DNA from: a virus
IMG/VR virus record: IMGVR_UViG_3300032087_002368
Span: 1-23,602 of that record
DNA: 23,602 nt
Reading direction: 5' to 3' (one strand)
The translations under genes were made by a program, and so were the position numbers. This document shows, piece after piece, positions 22,849 to 23,602 of this stretch (positions within the stretch are counted from its first letter, which is position 1; each line of letters starts with the position of its first letter). The notes under the pieces are model-generated. The model did not search any database. It saw only the letters and a program-made list of their open reading frames with translations, and was not told the DNA's origin.

Positions 22849-23505
22849 ATGAGCAATAAGCTTTTTGAAAAATCGGACATCGTCGCGGGCATGCTGAAAG
22901 AGGCAGACGCCGGACATACCAGTTTGCTTAACCAGTACCATGCGGCCGCGTTGCAGTTCTGCAAAACGTTAACCGTTCCGGCCGGATCACTGACCGGTGA
23001 ACAGGTTAAAGCAATCACCAGCGATGCGCGTGCCATGTATAAAGATGATTTCGGCGGCGGGTTCGGCAGTTATGCGTCGTATTTCTGCGACGTTGTCGTC
23101 TTGAAACTGGCAGGCGATGCGCCGGTCACGTTCAAGGGCCAAGTTGTGAACGAAGCCGGAAAGAAAGAAACCGGTGACGTCGACAGCACTTGCGCGGAAG
23201 TTGCCGACGATGCGGCACGGTCAAAGCACGACATGTCACGCGCAGCGAAAGAAAGACGCGAGGAACTAGGCATAGGTCGCAAGACGTCGCCACGCGTGCC
23301 GCGTCCAGCTGGCGCCAGCAAAGCGGCATCCCCGGATCGCACGCAACGCCCTACCAACGTGCAGACCGCTAGCAGTAATGATATTGCCGGACAAGTTCGC
23401 GCATTGTTCGAAGTCAGCGACGAAGCGGCCGTGAACACGTTGAACCGGATTCTGTCAGAGCACGGTTACAGCGTGCGCAAGTTGCCTAAGAAAAAGGCAG
23501 CGTAA
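22849..23505 (+). CDS. SOS-box-controlled hypothetical protein, 218 aa
   Basis: I do not recognise this protein. Residues 1-95 look like a folded, mostly helical domain (VAGMLKEADAGHTSLLNQYH, GGGFGSYASYFCDVVVLKLA). Residues 117-145 form a charged helix (SRAAKERREELGIGRK). Residues 146-175 are a basic, Pro/Ala/Ser-rich linker. Residues 178-212 form a small helical segment (AAVNTLNRILSEHGYSVRKL), and the end is KKKAA. The basic tail suggests nucleic-acid contact. The start is ATG 22849: GGAGG lies seven bases upstream, while an in-frame ATG at 22831 precedes that site and has none. Two sample 60-base lines gave 55-58% GC, versus about 42-55% in sampled structural genes. It has its own promoter, two LexA boxes and a terminator. 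Confidence 0.85.
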   Translation: MSNKLFEKSDIVAGMLKEADAGHTSLLNQYHAAALQFCKTLTVPAGSLTGEQVKAITSDARAMYKDDFGGGFGSYASYFCDVVVLKLAGDAPVTFKGQVVNEAGKKETGDVDSTCAEVADDAARSKHDMSRAAKERREELGIGRKTSPRVPRPAGASKAASPDRTQRPTNVQTASSNDIAGQVRALFEVSDEAAVNTLNRILSEHGYSVRKLPKKKAA

Positions 23506-23519
23506 ACGCGGACCAGTTC

Positions 23520-23550
23520 GGGCCCGGTGCAATGCCGGGCCCAATTTTTT
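23520..23550 (+). terminator. Intrinsic terminator of the rightward gene
   Basis: A perfect 8-bp stem GGGCCCGG / CCGGGCCC with a seven-base loop is followed, after AA, by six Ts (23545-23550). It begins 14 bases after the stop codon, so the 218-aa gene is a single-gene transcription unit. Confidence 0.92.
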
Positions 23551-23563
23551 CCAAAATTACAAA

Positions 23564-23573
23564 ACTACTATCA
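23564..23573 (+). repeat. ACTACTATCA repeat, copy 3
   Basis: Third exact copy, 14 bases beyond the terminator. With copies 1 and 2 it brackets the rightward gene in direct orientation. The rest of the right end (to 23602) shows no gene I can support. Confidence 0.65.
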
Positions 23574-23602
23574 CACTTCTCTGCTGCTTACTTCACCATG
23601 CG

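Noticed and set aside
22752-23036. 94-codon minus-strand open frame over the SOS boxes and the start of the 218-aa gene
   Set aside because: The rightward gene has a promoter, ribosome-binding site and terminator. The antisense frame covers promoter DNA and has none of these.
1-23602. tRNA, rRNA, integrase, attachment site or insertion sequence
   Set aside because: I saw no cloverleaf, no recombinase or transposase motif and no terminal inverted repeats with a target duplication in the window.

Overview
This window is the packaging and virion-structure arm of a tailed bacteriophage or prophage. It also contains the head of one gene transcribed in the opposite direction. All genes from the left edge to about 22.4 kb lie on the minus strand and read right to left: small terminase, large terminase, a P22-sized portal, five virion genes, a small gene, scaffold, major capsid protein, two connector/adaptor-like proteins and a long fibre module. 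No tape measure, tail tube, sheath or baseplate gene is present. With the ~700-residue portal and the adaptor pair, this points to a short-tailed (podovirus) particle. Fibre, lectin-like and beta-helix proteins of the kind I associate with marine phages suggest an aquatic source. Strong LexA boxes of the E. coli type (CTG-N10-CAG) suggest a gamma- or betaproteobacterial host. No integrase, repressor, replication or lysis gene lies inside the window, so lifestyle can only be inferred.

Layout. 22.4-20.4 kb: terS and terL (overlapping TAATG). 20.3-18.2 kb: portal. 18.2-11.3 kb: virion proteins placed unusually between portal and scaffold (a small beta protein, a beta-helix-like protein, a 562-aa protein, a lectin-like 657-aa protein, a conserved 219-aa protein and a proline-rich protein). 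11.3-9.0 kb: small protein, scaffold and major capsid protein, followed by a strong intrinsic terminator. 8.9-7.3 kb: small acidic protein and two adaptor-like proteins. 7.3-0.1 kb: small virion protein, Ala/Val/Ser repeat protein, small beta protein, 1155-aa tail fibre and four small fibre-end proteins joined by TAATG overlaps. A further gene starts with TTG at position 73 and runs off the left edge.

The most interesting part is the 22.43-22.85 kb divergent control region. A near-perfect LexA box (15/16) overlaps the -10 of the putative terminase-operon promoter. Two directly abutting LexA boxes (14/16 each) lie in the leader of the rightward gene. The two promoters share the same -35 (TTGCTA, inside ATTTGCTAT) and the same 16-bp spacer. 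Between them are two adjacent perfect 18-bp palindromes, GC-rich hairpins and two copies of ACTACTATCA, with a third copy just beyond the rightward gene's terminator. The simplest reading is a divergent SOS switch in which host LexA directly represses the packaging/virion operon and an unknown 218-aa protein.

Functional assignments come from reading the translated proteins and from memory of phage families. No database search was possible.
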